Position numbers and translations under genes: made by a program. This document shows, piece after piece, positions 36,591-45,293 of a DNA stretch of 64,000 bases (within the stretch, counting starts at the first letter, position 1; each line of letters opens with the position of its first letter). Under the pieces are notes generated by a model, which saw nothing but the letters and a program-made list of their open reading frames with translations, had not been told where the DNA came from and searched no databases. The stretch spans positions 62,001 through 126,000 of the forward strand of contig CANMFE010000002.1 of NCBI GenBank assembly GCA_947497085.1, in the 5' to 3' direction. Source of the stretch: an uncultured Sphingomonadaceae bacterium. GTDB taxonomy: Bacteria; Pseudomonadota; Alphaproteobacteria; Sphingomonadales; Sphingomonadaceae.

Positions 36591-37763
36591 CTAATCCCGC
36601 GGCACCAGCCCCTGCATCAACACGCGCACCGTGTTCGCCCCCATGACCGCGCGGATTTCCTCTGCGGTAAAACCTGCATTGAGCAGTGCCTGTGTCACCT
36701 GCGCCACCTGTGACACATCAAAACCCGTCGTGACCGCGCCGTCAAAATCGCTGCCCAGCGCGACATGCTCAATACCGACAAGGTCGCGGACATGCCTGAT
36801 CGCCGCGGCAATGGCCGCCGGGCTGGTGTCACAGATTGCGCCATCCCAGTAACCAATGCCGATCACGCCGCCGGTGGCCGCTACGCCGCGAATTTCTGCA
36901 TCGGTCAGGTTGCGGTTGACATCACAGGTCGCCTGCACGCCGCCATGGCTCGACACGACCGGCCGCGTCGCCATCGCCAGTATTTCCTTGACGCTGGCAT
37001 GGCTCGAATGCGCGATATCAACAATGATGCCCTTGGCCTCCATCTTGCGGATGATTTCACGGCCAAATGGTGTCAGCCCGCCTTTTTCCTCGCCATGCAT
37101 TGAGCCGCCCAGTTCATTGTCGAAAAAATGGGTGATACCCGCCATACGGAGCCCCGCATCATAAAGCCGGTCCAGATTTTCCGACTTGCCCTCCAGATTA
37201 TGCAGCCCCTCGGCGGAAAACAGCACGCCGATGCCGCTCCCCTTGATGGTGCGGCGGCCAATCATCCCCTCAAGGTCAGCGGGCGTGCGGACAAACACCA
37301 TTTCGCCTTTGGAACCGTTCACCGCATCCTGCAGTTTCTCGGCATGATATAATGATCGCTCCACCAGTGAATTCCAGGTGCGGATCGGCTGTAGCTGCGC
37401 CATCGCAAGCAGCGTGATATTGTCGGTATCATCACTATTGCTGTCGTAATTCTGCCCCTTGGGCGTTTTCGTGACCGAGGAAAAAACCTGCAACGCCATA
37501 TTACCGGTACGCATACGCGGCAGGTCGATATGGCCGCGATCCACCGGGTCAAGCATCGAACGTTTCCACAGCAACGTGTCGCCATGCAGGTCGGCGATAA
37601 ACAGGCTGTCATGCAGCGCGCGGGCTTCAGCACTGATTTCGGGTAGCTCTTCGCCCGTCACCACATTGGTCTCCGCCTCAAACTTGCCGGGCAGGACCTG
37701 GGTGACATAACCAATGCCGAGCAGCAGCATGATGGCGAGAACGATCAGGGTTTTGCGAAGCAT
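36591..37763 (-). CDS. Membrane-anchored M19 family dipeptidase
   Basis: 390 residues. An N-terminal membrane anchor (KTLIVLAIMLLLGIGYVTQ) places it on the periplasmic side. Metal ligands of renal-dipeptidase-like enzymes are visible: H-G-D in IADLHGDTLLW, Glu in SAEGLHNLEG, and His residues in IVDIAHSSHASV and VVSSHGG, with GSDFDGAV near the end. It hydrolyses dipeptides, possibly D-containing ones from cell-wall turnover (inference). Stands alone between folA and ribF. Confidence 0.93.
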   Translation of the reverse strand: MLRKTLIVLAIMLLLGIGYVTQVLPGKFEAETNVVTGEELPEISAEARALHDSLFIADLHGDTLLWKRSMLDPVDRGHIDLPRMRTGNMALQVFSSVTKTPKGQNYDSNSDDTDNITLLAMAQLQPIRTWNSLVERSLYHAEKLQDAVNGSKGEMVFVRTPADLEGMIGRRTIKGSGIGVLFSAEGLHNLEGKSENLDRLYDAGLRMAGITHFFDNELGGSMHGEEKGGLTPFGREIIRKMEAKGIIVDIAHSSHASVKEILAMATRPVVSSHGGVQATCDVNRNLTDAEIRGVAATGGVIGIGYWDGAICDTSPAAIAAAIRHVRDLVGIEHVALGSDFDGAVTTGFDVSQVAQVTQALLNAGFTAEEIRAVMGANTVRVLMQGLVPRD

Positions 37764-37822
37764 GTCGAGCCTCCTTTTTCAATCAGGCAAAGCTTCCGCT
37801 CATGCATGAGCGGGACTGTGCA

Positions 37823-38335
37823 TCAGGTTTTTTTACGCCGCAACGTCACAAAACTATAGGCTGGAAATGCCGCCTTGGCCGCATGGGTTTCACGCGCCGC
37901 TTCTTCCCATATATCACCGCAAAACGGCTCCATCACCGTGTCACCCTCGGTCTCAATATGCACTTCGGTAAGTTCTACCCTGTCCGCATGGGGCAGGAAC
38001 AGGCGGTAGATTTCCGCACCGCCAATCACCGCAATCTCCGGCCCACCCGCAAGCTTGATGGCGTCTTCCACCGATGTCACCGGCTCCGCGCCCTCCGCCT
38101 GCCAGCCGCAATCACGCGTCAGCACGACATGCCGCCGCCCCGGCAGCAATCCGGGCAGGCTTTCAAATGTCTTGCGCCCCATCACCATCGGTTTGCCCAT
38201 GGTAAGCGCCTTGAAATGTTTCAGGTCCGCCGGAAGATGCCAGGGCAGCGCCCCGTCCCGGCCAATCACACCATTGTCAGCCCGCGCGAGGATCAGGAAT
38301 ATTTCGGCCTGTCCACTCGTTTGACGTCCGCTCAC
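37823..38335 (-). CDS. folA: Dihydrofolate reductase
   Basis: About 170 residues. Family motifs: IFLILARADNGVIGRDGALPWHLP (Ala/Trp of the substrate site and the Met20-type loop), MGRKTFESLPG (phosphate loop), VIGGAEIYRLFLP (cofactor glycines). It regenerates tetrahydrofolate. The start is a choice: GTG at 38335 overlaps the purK stop as GTGA, a common coupling form; an ATG at 38350 lies inside purK and inside a small hairpin. I prefer GTG. It is thus the third gene of a purE-purK-folA run, joining purine and folate steps. Confidence 0.92.
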   Translation of the reverse strand: MSGRQTSGQAEIFLILARADNGVIGRDGALPWHLPADLKHFKALTMGKPMVMGRKTFESLPGLLPGRRHVVLTRDCGWQAEGAEPVTSVEDAIKLAGGPEIAVIGGAEIYRLFLPHADRVELTEVHIETEGDTVMEPFCGDIWEEAARETHAAKAAFPAYSFVTLRRKKT

Positions 38336-39405
38336 GTGACATGCACCCATGTCACATGCCCCATTTTGCGGCCTTCGCGAGGTTCTCCCTTACCGTAGAG
38401 ATGCAGGTGGCAGTCCGGGTCGGCCAGATAGTCCGCCCAATCGTTGGCATCCTCACCTATGATATTGCGCATTTCCGTCCGCTGGCCCGTGAGCGCCGTA
38501 GAACCCAGCGGCAGGCCGCACACAGCGCGGATATGGTTTTCAAACTGGCTCGTGACCGCGCCCTCAATGCTCCAGTGCCCGCTATTATGTACGCGCGGGG
38601 CCATTTCGTTGAGCACAGGGCCTTGTCTGCCCACAAAAAATTCGCAGGTCAGCACGCCCACATAGTCCAGCCGTTCCGCGATTTTCGCGGCTATGTCGCG
38701 CGCCGCCGGGAGCTGCCGCAGCACCGCATCGCTTGCGGGTACGGTGGAGCGCGCCAATATGCCATTTTCATGCACATTTTCGGCGCTGTCATAGGTGGCA
38801 ATCGCACCATCCAGCCCCCGCGCCAATATGACAGAAAATTCTGCATCAAAATCAACAAACCCTTCGAGTACGCAAGGCTGTCCGCCCACGTCGCGCCATG
38901 CAGGAGCAATATCCTCCATCGATTTCAGCCGCACTTGCCCCTTGCCATCATAGCCGAAACGGTTGGTTTTCAGAATCGCGGGCAGGCCGATTTCGGTCGC
39001 TGCGGCACCGAGTTCATCTTCGCTGGTCACCAGCGCAAAATCCGCCGTTACCCCGCCCGATGCGCGGGCAAAACCTTTTTCCTCCGCCCGGTCCTGCGCG
39101 ACTTCGAGCGCTTTATGGCCGGGCCGCAGCGGCGCATGGTCCGTCACGATTTTCGCGCACTCCACCGGCACATTTTCAAATTCATAGGTGACAACGTCAC
39201 AGCTTAGCGCAAATGCCTGCAGCGCTGCGGCATCGTCATAGGCCGCGCAGGTAAAATGCTGTGCCACTTCGGCGGCGACGCTGTTTTCCTCTGGCGCATA
39301 GATATGGCAGTTATAACCGAGCCCAGCCGCCGAAACGGCCAGCATCCGGCCTAGTTGCCCGCCGCCCAATATGCCTATTGTAGAACCAGGGGGAAGTGCA
39401 GTCAT
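38332..39405 (-). CDS. purK: N5-carboxyaminoimidazole ribonucleotide synthase
   Basis: 357 residues, an ATP-grasp enzyme. GILGGGQLGRMLAVSAAGLGY is the N-terminal fold, ILKTNRFGYDGKGQ the ATP-grasp lysine loop, and VCEFFVGRQGPVLNEMAPRVHNSGHWSIE-like residues (NEMAPRVHNSGHWSIE) the metal and substrate site. It carboxylates AIR using ATP and bicarbonate, feeding PurE. The last codons read HVTWVHVT and coincide with a hairpin. It follows purE after 115 bases that include a palindromic element. Confidence 0.97.
   Translation of the reverse strand: MTALPPGSTIGILGGGQLGRMLAVSAAGLGYNCHIYAPEENSVAAEVAQHFTCAAYDDAAALQAFALSCDVVTYEFENVPVECAKIVTDHAPLRPGHKALEVAQDRAEEKGFARASGGVTADFALVTSEDELGAAATEIGLPAILKTNRFGYDGKGQVRLKSMEDIAPAWRDVGGQPCVLEGFVDFDAEFSVILARGLDGAIATYDSAENVHENGILARSTVPASDAVLRQLPAARDIAAKIAERLDYVGVLTCEFFVGRQGPVLNEMAPRVHNSGHWSIEGAVTSQFENHIRAVCGLPLGSTALTGQRTEMRNIIGEDANDWADYLADPDCHLHLYGKGEPREGRKMGHVTWVHVT
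38336..38355. promoter_or_regulatory. Small hairpin at the purK end / folA start
   Basis: GTGACATG-CACC-CATGTCAC gives a perfect 8-bp stem with a 4-base loop. It lies just ahead of the preferred folA GTG start and contains the alternative ATG. It could limit folA translation; coding constraint of purK is an alternative explanation. Confidence 0.35.
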
Positions 39406-39429
39406 TGCGTGAAACTGTCCATATCCAAA

Positions 39430-39503
39430 CCGTTAGCCCTGAGCCTGTCGAAGGGCGTCCCGCATAATAGTGAAACGTGCTTCGACAGGCTCAGCACTAA
39501 CGG
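39430..39503. repeat. REP-like element (GAGCCTGTCGAAG family) between purE and purK
   Basis: CCGTTAG..CCTGAGCCTGTCGAAG on the left pairs with CTTCGACAGGCTCAG..CTAACGG on the right around a 26-base centre. It is inside the purE-purK transcript, so it would be carried in the mRNA as a strong hairpin and may tune the ratio of the two products. Confidence 0.8.
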
Positions 39504-39520
39504 GAATATCCTATACGCGT

Positions 39521-40009
39521 TCAATTTGGTATTTCACCTACCGCTTCGCTCTGCGCCGCGCGCCAGCTATCCAGCCGATCGGCCAGTGCATCGTCATTAT
39601 TCGCCAGCACCGCCGCCGCGAGCAGCGCCGCATTGGCCGCGCCCGCTTCGCCAATCGCCAGCGTGCCCACCGGCACGCCCTTGGGCATTTGTACGATCGA
39701 CAGCAGGCTGTCCATGCCGCTCAACGCCTTGGACTGCACAGGAACGCCAAATACCGGAAGCCGCGTCATCGACGCCACCATACCGGGCAGGTGCGCCGCA
39801 CCGCCCGCACCCGCAATCACGCACTGATAGCCCGCGTCGACCGCACCCTTGGCAAAGGTCACCAGCCGGTCAGGCGTACGGTGCGCCGACACGATCCTGA
39901 CATCATAGCTGACTTCCAGCTCGTCAAATATCTTGGCGGCAGCGGACATGGTCGACCAGTCGGACTGGCTGCCCATGATAATGGCGATATCTGCGGATGC
40001 TTCGGTCAT
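39521..40009 (-). CDS. purE: 5-(carboxyamino)imidazole ribonucleotide mutase
   Basis: 162 residues. [12 protein letters not shown] is the phosphate-binding start, SAHRTPDRL the catalytic His segment, and [14 protein letters not shown] with [22 protein letters not shown] the conserved core of class I PurE. It moves the carboxylate from N5 to C4 in purine synthesis. The ATG at 40009 has GGGG upstream; the longer GTG-started frame adds 13 residues without likeness. Confidence 0.97.
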   Translation of the reverse strand: MTEASADIAIIMGSQSDWSTMSAAAKIFDELEVSYDVRIVSAHRTPDRLVTFAKGAVDAGYQCVIAGAGGAAHLPGMVASMTRLPVFGVPVQSKALSGMDSLLSIVQMPKGVPVGTLAIGEAGAANAALLAAAVLANNDDALADRLDSWRAAQSEAVGEIPN

Positions 40010-40099
40010 ATTGGCCCCATCTGTGCCGGCAATCTGTACCGGAAGCACAGTCTTTTAAGGGTTATGAAGAGTGGGCGCAACGGGATAGTTGATATTATT

Positions 40100-40120
40100 C
40101 CTCTCCCCACAGGGGAGAGG
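40100..40120. terminator. Hairpin between gpmA and purE
   Basis: CCTCTCCCC-ACA-GGGGAGAGG forms a perfect 9-bp GC-rich stem 15 bases past the gpmA stop on the minus strand. There is no long T run after it, so it is a possible attenuator or a repeat rather than a classic terminator. Confidence 0.4.
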
Positions 40121-40134
40121 GATTAGCAAAGGCT

Positions 40135-40821
40135 CTATCGCTCGCTCAGGTAATACCGTTCAATCTCATTCAGATCATCGTCAAGCTCGTATATAATCGG
40201 CTGTCCGGTCGGGATTTCCAGACCCGTAATCTCGTCATCGGCAATGTTTGACAGATGCTTGACCAGCGCCCGCAATGAATTGCCATGCGCGGAAATCAGC
40301 ACGCGCTTGCCGTTTTTCAGCTCCGGCGCAATGCGCGCATTCCAATAAGGCAGCACGCGTTCAATCGTGTCTTTCAGGCTTTCAGAGCGCGGCACGGCAA
40401 TGCCCTTATAGCGCGGATCATCCTGCATTTCATATGCACTGCCCGCATCCATTGGCGGCGGCGGTGTATCGAAACTGCGGCGCCAGATATGTACCTGCTC
40501 ATCGCCATGCTTGTCGCGCGTTTCCTGTTTGTTGAGGCCTGTCAGGCCACCATAATGGCGTTCATTCAACCGGTAATCCTTCTCAACCGGCAGCCACATC
40601 CGGTCCATTTCCTCAAGCGCGAGATTCAGCGTCTTGATCGCCCGCGTCTGCAGCGAGGTGAAGCAGAGATCGGCATCAATACCTTTTTCTTTCATGAGCC
40701 GCCCGGCCTCACGCGCTTCGGCCACGCCCTTTTCGGTGACATCCACATCCCACCATCCAGTGAAACGGTTTTCCAGGTTCCATTGCGACTGACCATGACG
40801 GAGAAGGATTAACTGGGGCAT
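40135..40821 (-). CDS. gpmA: 2,3-bisphosphoglycerate-dependent phosphoglycerate mutase
   Basis: 228 residues. [12 protein letters not shown] holds the phospho-acceptor His (about 9); [12 protein letters not shown] and the later [17 protein letters not shown] hold the second His. It interconverts 3- and 2-phosphoglycerate in glycolysis. The C-terminal lysines are scarce, and the protein ends YYLSER. It starts 13 bases inside the upstream GNAT gene, so the M14 peptidase, GNAT and gpmA genes form an overlapping unit. Confidence 0.97.
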   Translation of the reverse strand: MPQLILLRHGQSQWNLENRFTGWWDVDVTEKGVAEAREAGRLMKEKGIDADLCFTSLQTRAIKTLNLALEEMDRMWLPVEKDYRLNERHYGGLTGLNKQETRDKHGDEQVHIWRRSFDTPPPPMDAGSAYEMQDDPRYKGIAVPRSESLKDTIERVLPYWNARIAPELKNGKRVLISAHGNSLRALVKHLSNIADDEITGLEIPTGQPIIYELDDDLNEIERYYLSER

Positions 40822-41279
40822 GCATGTAACTCCAATGACATATATTGATTAAATTGAGTGGCCTTATAATCGCCGAATGGTTCGCATATATCGAAACCCG
40901 CGCTTTTGTATAGCGATATGGCAGGCGCAAATGCTTCGCCCGAACCTGTTTCCAGGCTCAGGCGGCTGTAGCCTCGATCCTTGGTTTCCGCAATGATGTG
41001 ATCCAGCATTTTGCGCCCGATTCCGCGGCCAAGATATTCTTTTGACACGCGCATTGATTTGATCTCTCCATGCCCGCAGCCCAGTTCCTGCACCGCGCCG
41101 ATTCCGGCCAGCCTCTCGCCATCCCATATCGACCAGAATGTGACCGCATCGCTTTTCAGACCTTCGATATCCAGAAAATGGCACTGGTCCTTCGGCGAAT
41201 TTTCAAGCATCCCCGAAAAATGCTCCTCCAGCAGGGCAAGAACCTGCGGATCAGTGAGGTCATCACGAACGATTTTCAT
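40809..41279 (-). CDS. GNAT family N-acetyltransferase
   Basis: 156 residues with the acetyl-CoA-binding segment [22 protein letters not shown] (Q/R-x-x-G-x-G form in LGRGIGRK), followed by [23 protein letters not shown] and the terminal FNQYMSLEL. It resembles the small YsnE/ElaA-like acetyltransferases of alphaproteobacteria. Its acceptor is not known. It overlaps the M14 peptidase gene by 4 bases and gpmA by 13. Confidence 0.9.
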   Translation of the reverse strand: MKIVRDDLTDPQVLALLEEHFSGMLENSPKDQCHFLDIEGLKSDAVTFWSIWDGERLAGIGAVQELGCGHGEIKSMRVSKEYLGRGIGRKMLDHIIAETKDRGYSRLSLETGSGEAFAPAISLYKSAGFDICEPFGDYKATQFNQYMSLELHACPS

Positions 41280-42403
41280 TGCATCTCGTCAATCATTTCC
41301 GCCAGCACAGCTAGACAGTCATGCGCGAGCAGTTTGCAGCGTTCGGGGCTCCAGCCCTGCTCGGCATCGGGCAAGTCGCGATTGTCCTTATATGGCATTT
41401 CCAGCGTCATGGAGACACAGCCGAAACGTTCGGCCAGCTGATTGGTCGACATGGACGGGTTTGCCTCGCCCGGCTTGCTGATCGGATAGCCGAGCTCCGT
41501 CTGGAAATCCGCCGTGCGGCGCGCGAGATTATTGCGATAGGCGTGATATTTGTCGCCCAGTTCATCAGTCCATGACGGAATGCCTTCAAATCCGGCGATA
41601 AAGACAGCGGGTATAGCTTCGTCGGCATGCACATCCATCGCAAAATCAACGCCGGTTTCGTCCATTGCATTACGGACACACAATACTTCGGGGCTTTTCT
41701 CCGCCGTGGGGTTTTCCCACTCGCGGTTCAGGTTGGTGCCTGCGTAATTGGTGCGCAAATGGCCCATGCGCGATCCGTCCGGGTTCATGTTGGGCACGAT
41801 GTGCAGGCGGCATTTCTGGCGCAGCGTGCGGCCATGCGGATTGGCGGGATCGGTCAGCATTTCCAATGCGCCTTCCATCCACCATTCGGCCTGTGTTTCG
41901 CCCGGATGCTGGCGCGCATAAAGCCACACATGCTTGTCGCCCTCGCCCATTTCCAGGCAATCCATCGGCTGACCATCCAGCGTTTCGCCCAGCTGGCGGT
42001 AAGTCACGCCTTCGGATGCCGCGGCTTCGGCGATCAGGTCATGGTGCCGGTCCATCGAATAGGGCGCGAAATAGGCGCACCAGAAAATATCGCTCGCGCT
42101 CTGATAGGTGATGGTAAGCTCGCCTTTGCCCGCGTCATAGCTGCTCGCAGCCCGCGCCCAATAATCACGGTCTTCGCTGACGCATGCATTATAATCAGGC
42201 CAGCCTTCGGGATAGGCCGAATCTTTCAGATCCTGAATCACCAGCACGACTTCCTCGCCGCCTGTTTCCGATACGCGGAAATGGAACCACTGCTTGAACT
42301 CGCTGTTGCGGTCCTGGTTAATCGAAAGCCGGGCGGTATTCCCGTCAATTTCATGTATCTTGATATTGCCGGAATCGAACGCGCTCGAAATTTTAATGGT
42401 CAT
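41276..42403 (-). CDS. M14-type cytosolic zinc carboxypeptidase (CCP/AGBL-like)
   Basis: 375 residues. The N-terminal 110 or so residues form the beta-rich domain typical of cytosolic carboxypeptidases ([31 protein letters not shown]). The peptidase domain has ARQHPGET (zinc His and Glu), [25 protein letters not shown] (substrate Arg/Asn) and MDVHADE (third zinc His), with the general-base Glu in [10 protein letters not shown]. There is no signal peptide. In eukaryotes this group removes tubulin glutamates; bacterial substrates are unknown. First gene of the unit with GNAT and gpmA. Confidence 0.92.
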   Translation of the reverse strand: MTIKISSAFDSGNIKIHEIDGNTARLSINQDRNSEFKQWFHFRVSETGGEEVVLVIQDLKDSAYPEGWPDYNACVSEDRDYWARAASSYDAGKGELTITYQSASDIFWCAYFAPYSMDRHHDLIAEAAASEGVTYRQLGETLDGQPMDCLEMGEGDKHVWLYARQHPGETQAEWWMEGALEMLTDPANPHGRTLRQKCRLHIVPNMNPDGSRMGHLRTNYAGTNLNREWENPTAEKSPEVLCVRNAMDETGVDFAMDVHADEAIPAVFIAGFEGIPSWTDELGDKYHAYRNNLARRTADFQTELGYPISKPGEANPSMSTNQLAERFGCVSMTLEMPYKDNRDLPDAEQGWSPERCKLLAHDCLAVLAEMIDEMQ

Positions 42404-42508
42404 GGGGCCTCGGATAGTTTCAGGTTATGAATAGACGTTCCAATGACACAGCCCAAGGGCAGAGCACAGATACGCCGTATGCGTTAGGCATCAGCGATAA
42501 AGATGAAA

Positions 42509-43102
42509 TTACTCGACTTCAACCGTTTCGCCGCTTTCGCCCGGAAAACCCGCAAACAGGCTGGTCGCAAGTTTCGCCGCTGCCAGTGATGTTTCCGCTG
42601 CGGGAGAACCCTTACGTGCTTCTGAAATGGCGCGGCCTTCCCACAGATTGGCGGTTTCGCCATCACGCGCAATCGCCACAAAAAGCTCGCTAATGATAAG
42701 CGGTTTGGAACCTCCGCCCAGGTTGATACCAATGCCCACGCCAATGCCCGAGCCATAGCTGCCAGTAGAACCGCCTACACCGACACTGACCGGAGAACGC
42801 CGGCCCTCGGAATCGCGGGTGAAGCGGTCTAGGCTGATCCGCGCATTATACTGCGCACTTTGCCCGGTCACGGGTGACGCATAGCCTTGCGTTTCCAATT
42901 CACGCATCACAGCCGCAGCGTACGTGCGGTATTCAAGCGAATCCGCATTTTCATCGGGTCCGGGCATCACGACAATGGTCCCCTTGCCCAGTTCCTGCAC
43001 CGCATCGGCCGCATGGAACCGGGTTACTTCGACGGGGCCCACAGGAGTCACACATGCGCTGAGACCAAGCGCAAGGGCCATGACGGGTATGAATTTACGC
43101 AT
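42509..43102 (-). CDS. DUF4136-like lipoprotein
   Basis: 197 residues. The signal peptide MRKFIPVMALALGLSAC ends with a clear lipobox, followed by VTPVGPVEVTRFHAAD. The middle has a Gly-rich stretch (VGVGGSTGSYGSGIGVGIGINLGGG) typical of DUF4136 proteins, and the C-terminal part ends with LATSLFAGFPGESGETVEVE. Function unknown. The start at 43102 has GGATAT upstream; the upstream TTG is unlikely. The 105-base gap before the M14 gene (42404-42508) holds nothing I can identify. Confidence 0.8.
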   Translation of the reverse strand: MRKFIPVMALALGLSACVTPVGPVEVTRFHAADAVQELGKGTIVVMPGPDENADSLEYRTYAAAVMRELETQGYASPVTGQSAQYNARISLDRFTRDSEGRRSPVSVGVGGSTGSYGSGIGVGIGINLGGGSKPLIISELFVAIARDGETANLWEGRAISEARKGSPAAETSLAAAKLATSLFAGFPGESGETVEVE

Positions 43103-43204
43103 TTTCAAATATCCTTATGTACGGAAAAACCGTTTTGTTAGCTTCATATATACCATAAACACGCATAAACGGCTAAACATCGCAAAACGGCAAGGGGCAA
43201 AGGC

Positions 43205-44194
43205 GTGGCGACAAAAGAATTTACAGTGCTGGTCACCGGCGGCGCAGGCTATATTGGCAGCCATGCCGTGCTGACATTGCTTGATAGTGGCTATGATGTT
43301 GTTGTGCTCGACAACCTGACGACAGGCTTTCGGCGAGCCGTGCCGGACAAGGCCATTTTTACCGAAGGCGATATTGAAGACAGCGCGCTCGTCGCTCGCC
43401 TGATTGCAGAACATGGCATTGGTGCCATCATGCATTTTGCGGGATCGATCATCGTGCCCGAATCGGTCGAGAACCCGCTCAAATATTATCACAATAACAG
43501 CGCGAAGAGCCGGACACTGATTGAAACGGCTGTCACAAACGGGGTGAAGCATTTCATTTTTTCCTCCACCGCTACGGTATATGGCGTTACCGGTCTGGCG
43601 CAGATACCTGAGGATACGCCCGCACACCCCACCAACCCCTATGGCATGTCGAAGCTTATGACTGAGGCGATGCTGACCGATATAGCCGCCGCGCATGATT
43701 TCAATTTCTGTGCACTGCGCTATTTCAATGTGGCAGGCGCGGACCCTGAAGGGCGATCGGGTCAGTCCACCGAAGGCGCAACGCACCTTATCAAGGTGGC
43801 GGTCGAAGCGGCATTGGGCAAACGTGATAGCGTGGCGATTTTCGGCACTGATTATGACACGCATGATGGCACCGGCACGCGCGACTATATCCATGTTTCC
43901 GACCTGGTTGCCGCGCATGTGCTAGCACTTGAAAAGCTCGTGGAGGACCCCGAAACCAGTCATGTCATGAATTGCGGTTATGGCCGGGGCTTTTCCGTGA
44001 TTGACGTGCTTGATGCCGTGGACCGCGTGACGAATCAGAAAATATCCCGCGTCATTCAGGGGCGCCGTGCAGGCGACCCCGATTCGCTGGTTTCCGATAA
44101 CCGCCTCATCAAACAGACACTGCCCTGGCAACCGAAATATGCCGATCTGGATGTTATTGTCGCCCATGCGCTCGCATGGGAGCGGAAATTGTGA
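43205..44194 (+). CDS. galE: UDP-glucose 4-epimerase
   Basis: 329 residues, starting with GTG; AAGGGGC lies 6 to 12 bases upstream. The NAD-binding TGGAGYIGSHAVL, DNLTTGF, the catalytic pair in SSTATVYG and YGMSK, FNVAGADPEG and DGTGTRDYIHVSDL are all present. It interconverts UDP-glucose and UDP-galactose for polysaccharide synthesis. No other sugar genes are nearby. A very strong hairpin follows the stop. Confidence 0.96.
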   Translation: MATKEFTVLVTGGAGYIGSHAVLTLLDSGYDVVVLDNLTTGFRRAVPDKAIFTEGDIEDSALVARLIAEHGIGAIMHFAGSIIVPESVENPLKYYHNNSAKSRTLIETAVTNGVKHFIFSSTATVYGVTGLAQIPEDTPAHPTNPYGMSKLMTEAMLTDIAAAHDFNFCALRYFNVAGADPEGRSGQSTEGATHLIKVAVEAALGKRDSVAIFGTDYDTHDGTGTRDYIHVSDLVAAHVLALEKLVEDPETSHVMNCGYGRGFSVIDVLDAVDRVTNQKISRVIQGRRAGDPDSLVSDNRLIKQTLPWQPKYADLDVIVAHALAWERKL

Positions 44195-44271
44195 AACCCG
44201 TATTGGCTTTACGGTTGGCCGGGTCTTTTGATCGCCTCACGGCTATATTTGCTTTTATGCGGTGAAGCGCA

Positions 44272-44355
44272 CGGCACCGGCCCACACCCCCACCCGGCCT
44301 CCCAAACAGGTTACAATTGCGTTGGGAGGCCGGGTGGGAGTGTGGGCCGGTGCCG
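44272..44355. repeat. Long GC-rich hairpin with 34-base arms
   Basis: The arms 44272-44305 and 44322-44355 are reverse complements at 33 of 34 positions (one C:A mismatch), around a 16-base loop (ACAGGTTACAATTGCG). It lies in the 297-base gap between galE and rpmJ; the rest of that gap shows no gene. There is no T run, so it is not a standard terminator. It does not match the other palindrome families in this window. Confidence 0.85.
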
Positions 44356-44491
44356 CAACGTGAGCGAACAGAACAAAACACCCCCCAAAAATACCTTTTC
44401 ATGACAGATTCACCGCTTGACTTTATCGGCCCGCGCCCCTAATTGCGCCGTTCACTTGAAAATTACAGATATTTTTGGAAGCGAATACCTC

Positions 44492-44617
44492 ATGAAGATC
44501 CGCAACTCACTAAAGTCGCTCAAAGGCCGTCACCGCGACAACCGCGTGATCCGTCGTCGTGGGCGCACCTATGTCATCAACAAGACCAACCGTCGTTTCA
44601 AGGCGCGTCAGGGCTAA
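44492..44617 (+). CDS. rpmJ: 50S ribosomal protein L36 (zinc-free form)
   Basis: 41 residues ([20 protein letters not shown]...). The length, the [17 protein letters not shown] core and the lack of the four cysteines/histidine of the zinc form identify the C-minus L36 type usual in alphaproteobacteria. Too small to be in most scans. It begins 136 bases after the hairpin and ends 21 bases before the HAD gene. Confidence 0.95.
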   Translation: MKIRNSLKSLKGRHRDNRVIRRRGRTYVINKTNRRFKARQG

Positions 44618-44638
44618 TTGATACCGGGCGGAAGGCAA

Positions 44639-45259
44639 ATGTCCTCCGCTACACCTATTGATACTGTTATTTTTGACGTCGGTAACGTGCTTTACCGGTG
44701 GGAAATCCGTGCACTCTATGAAAAGCTGATTGATGACCGGCAGGAACTGGAATGGTTTCTGGCGCATGTCGTCACGCCTGAATGGCATTTTCAGCATGAT
44801 GCCGGGCGATCATTTGCCGAAACTTCGCGCGAACTGACTGCCAAGCACCCGGAATATGCCGGGCTAATTGCCGCGTTCGGTCCCCGCTTCAATGAAACCG
44901 TACCGGGGCCGGTGCCAGGCATGGGAGACATGGTGGCCAGACTCGCTGCCAATAATGTGCCGCTCTATGCCATCACTAATTTCAGCGATGAATTCTGGGG
45001 ACCATTCGCGGCTGAGCGTCACCATATATTCGGCCATTTTCAGGATATATTGGTGTCCGGCACTGAAAAACTGGTGAAACCGGACGCCGCGATATACGAG
45101 CTGGCAATAAGGCGATTCGGTATCGACCCGGCGCAAGCGCTGTTCATCGATGACCGGCAGGATAATATCGAAGGCGCGATAGCTTGCGGCCTGAATGCGC
45201 ATCTGTTTGTAGATGCGGATATATTGCGCGCAAAATTCAGGGCGCTAAATTTGTTATGA
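44639..45259 (+). CDS. HAD-IA family phosphatase, YihX-like
   Basis: 206 residues. Motif I is VIFDVGNVLYRW (nucleophile Asp; the D-x-G-N form of YihX-like enzymes), motif II ITNFSDE, motif III Lys in EKLVKPDAAIYEL, and motif IV FIDDRQDNIEGA. E. coli YihX hydrolyses glucose-1-phosphate; this substrate is not implied here. The ATG at 44639 has GGAAGG upstream. A hairpin follows the stop and the convergent pyk gene lies beyond it. Confidence 0.9.
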   Translation: MSSATPIDTVIFDVGNVLYRWEIRALYEKLIDDRQELEWFLAHVVTPEWHFQHDAGRSFAETSRELTAKHPEYAGLIAAFGPRFNETVPGPVPGMGDMVARLAANNVPLYAITNFSDEFWGPFAAERHHIFGHFQDILVSGTEKLVKPDAAIYELAIRRFGIDPAQALFIDDRQDNIEGAIACGLNAHLFVDADILRAKFRALNLL

Positions 45260-45263
45260 ACTA

Positions 45264-45283
45264 TACTCCTGCTTTCGCAGGAG
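45264..45283. terminator. Hairpin between convergent HAD and pyk genes
   Basis: ACTCCTGCTTTCGCAGGAGT is a perfect 9-bp stem with a 2-base centre and belongs to the same family as the CTCCTGCTTTCGCAGGAG half-repeats. It could end both genes. Confidence 0.5.
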
Positions 45284-45293
45284 TTACGCAATG

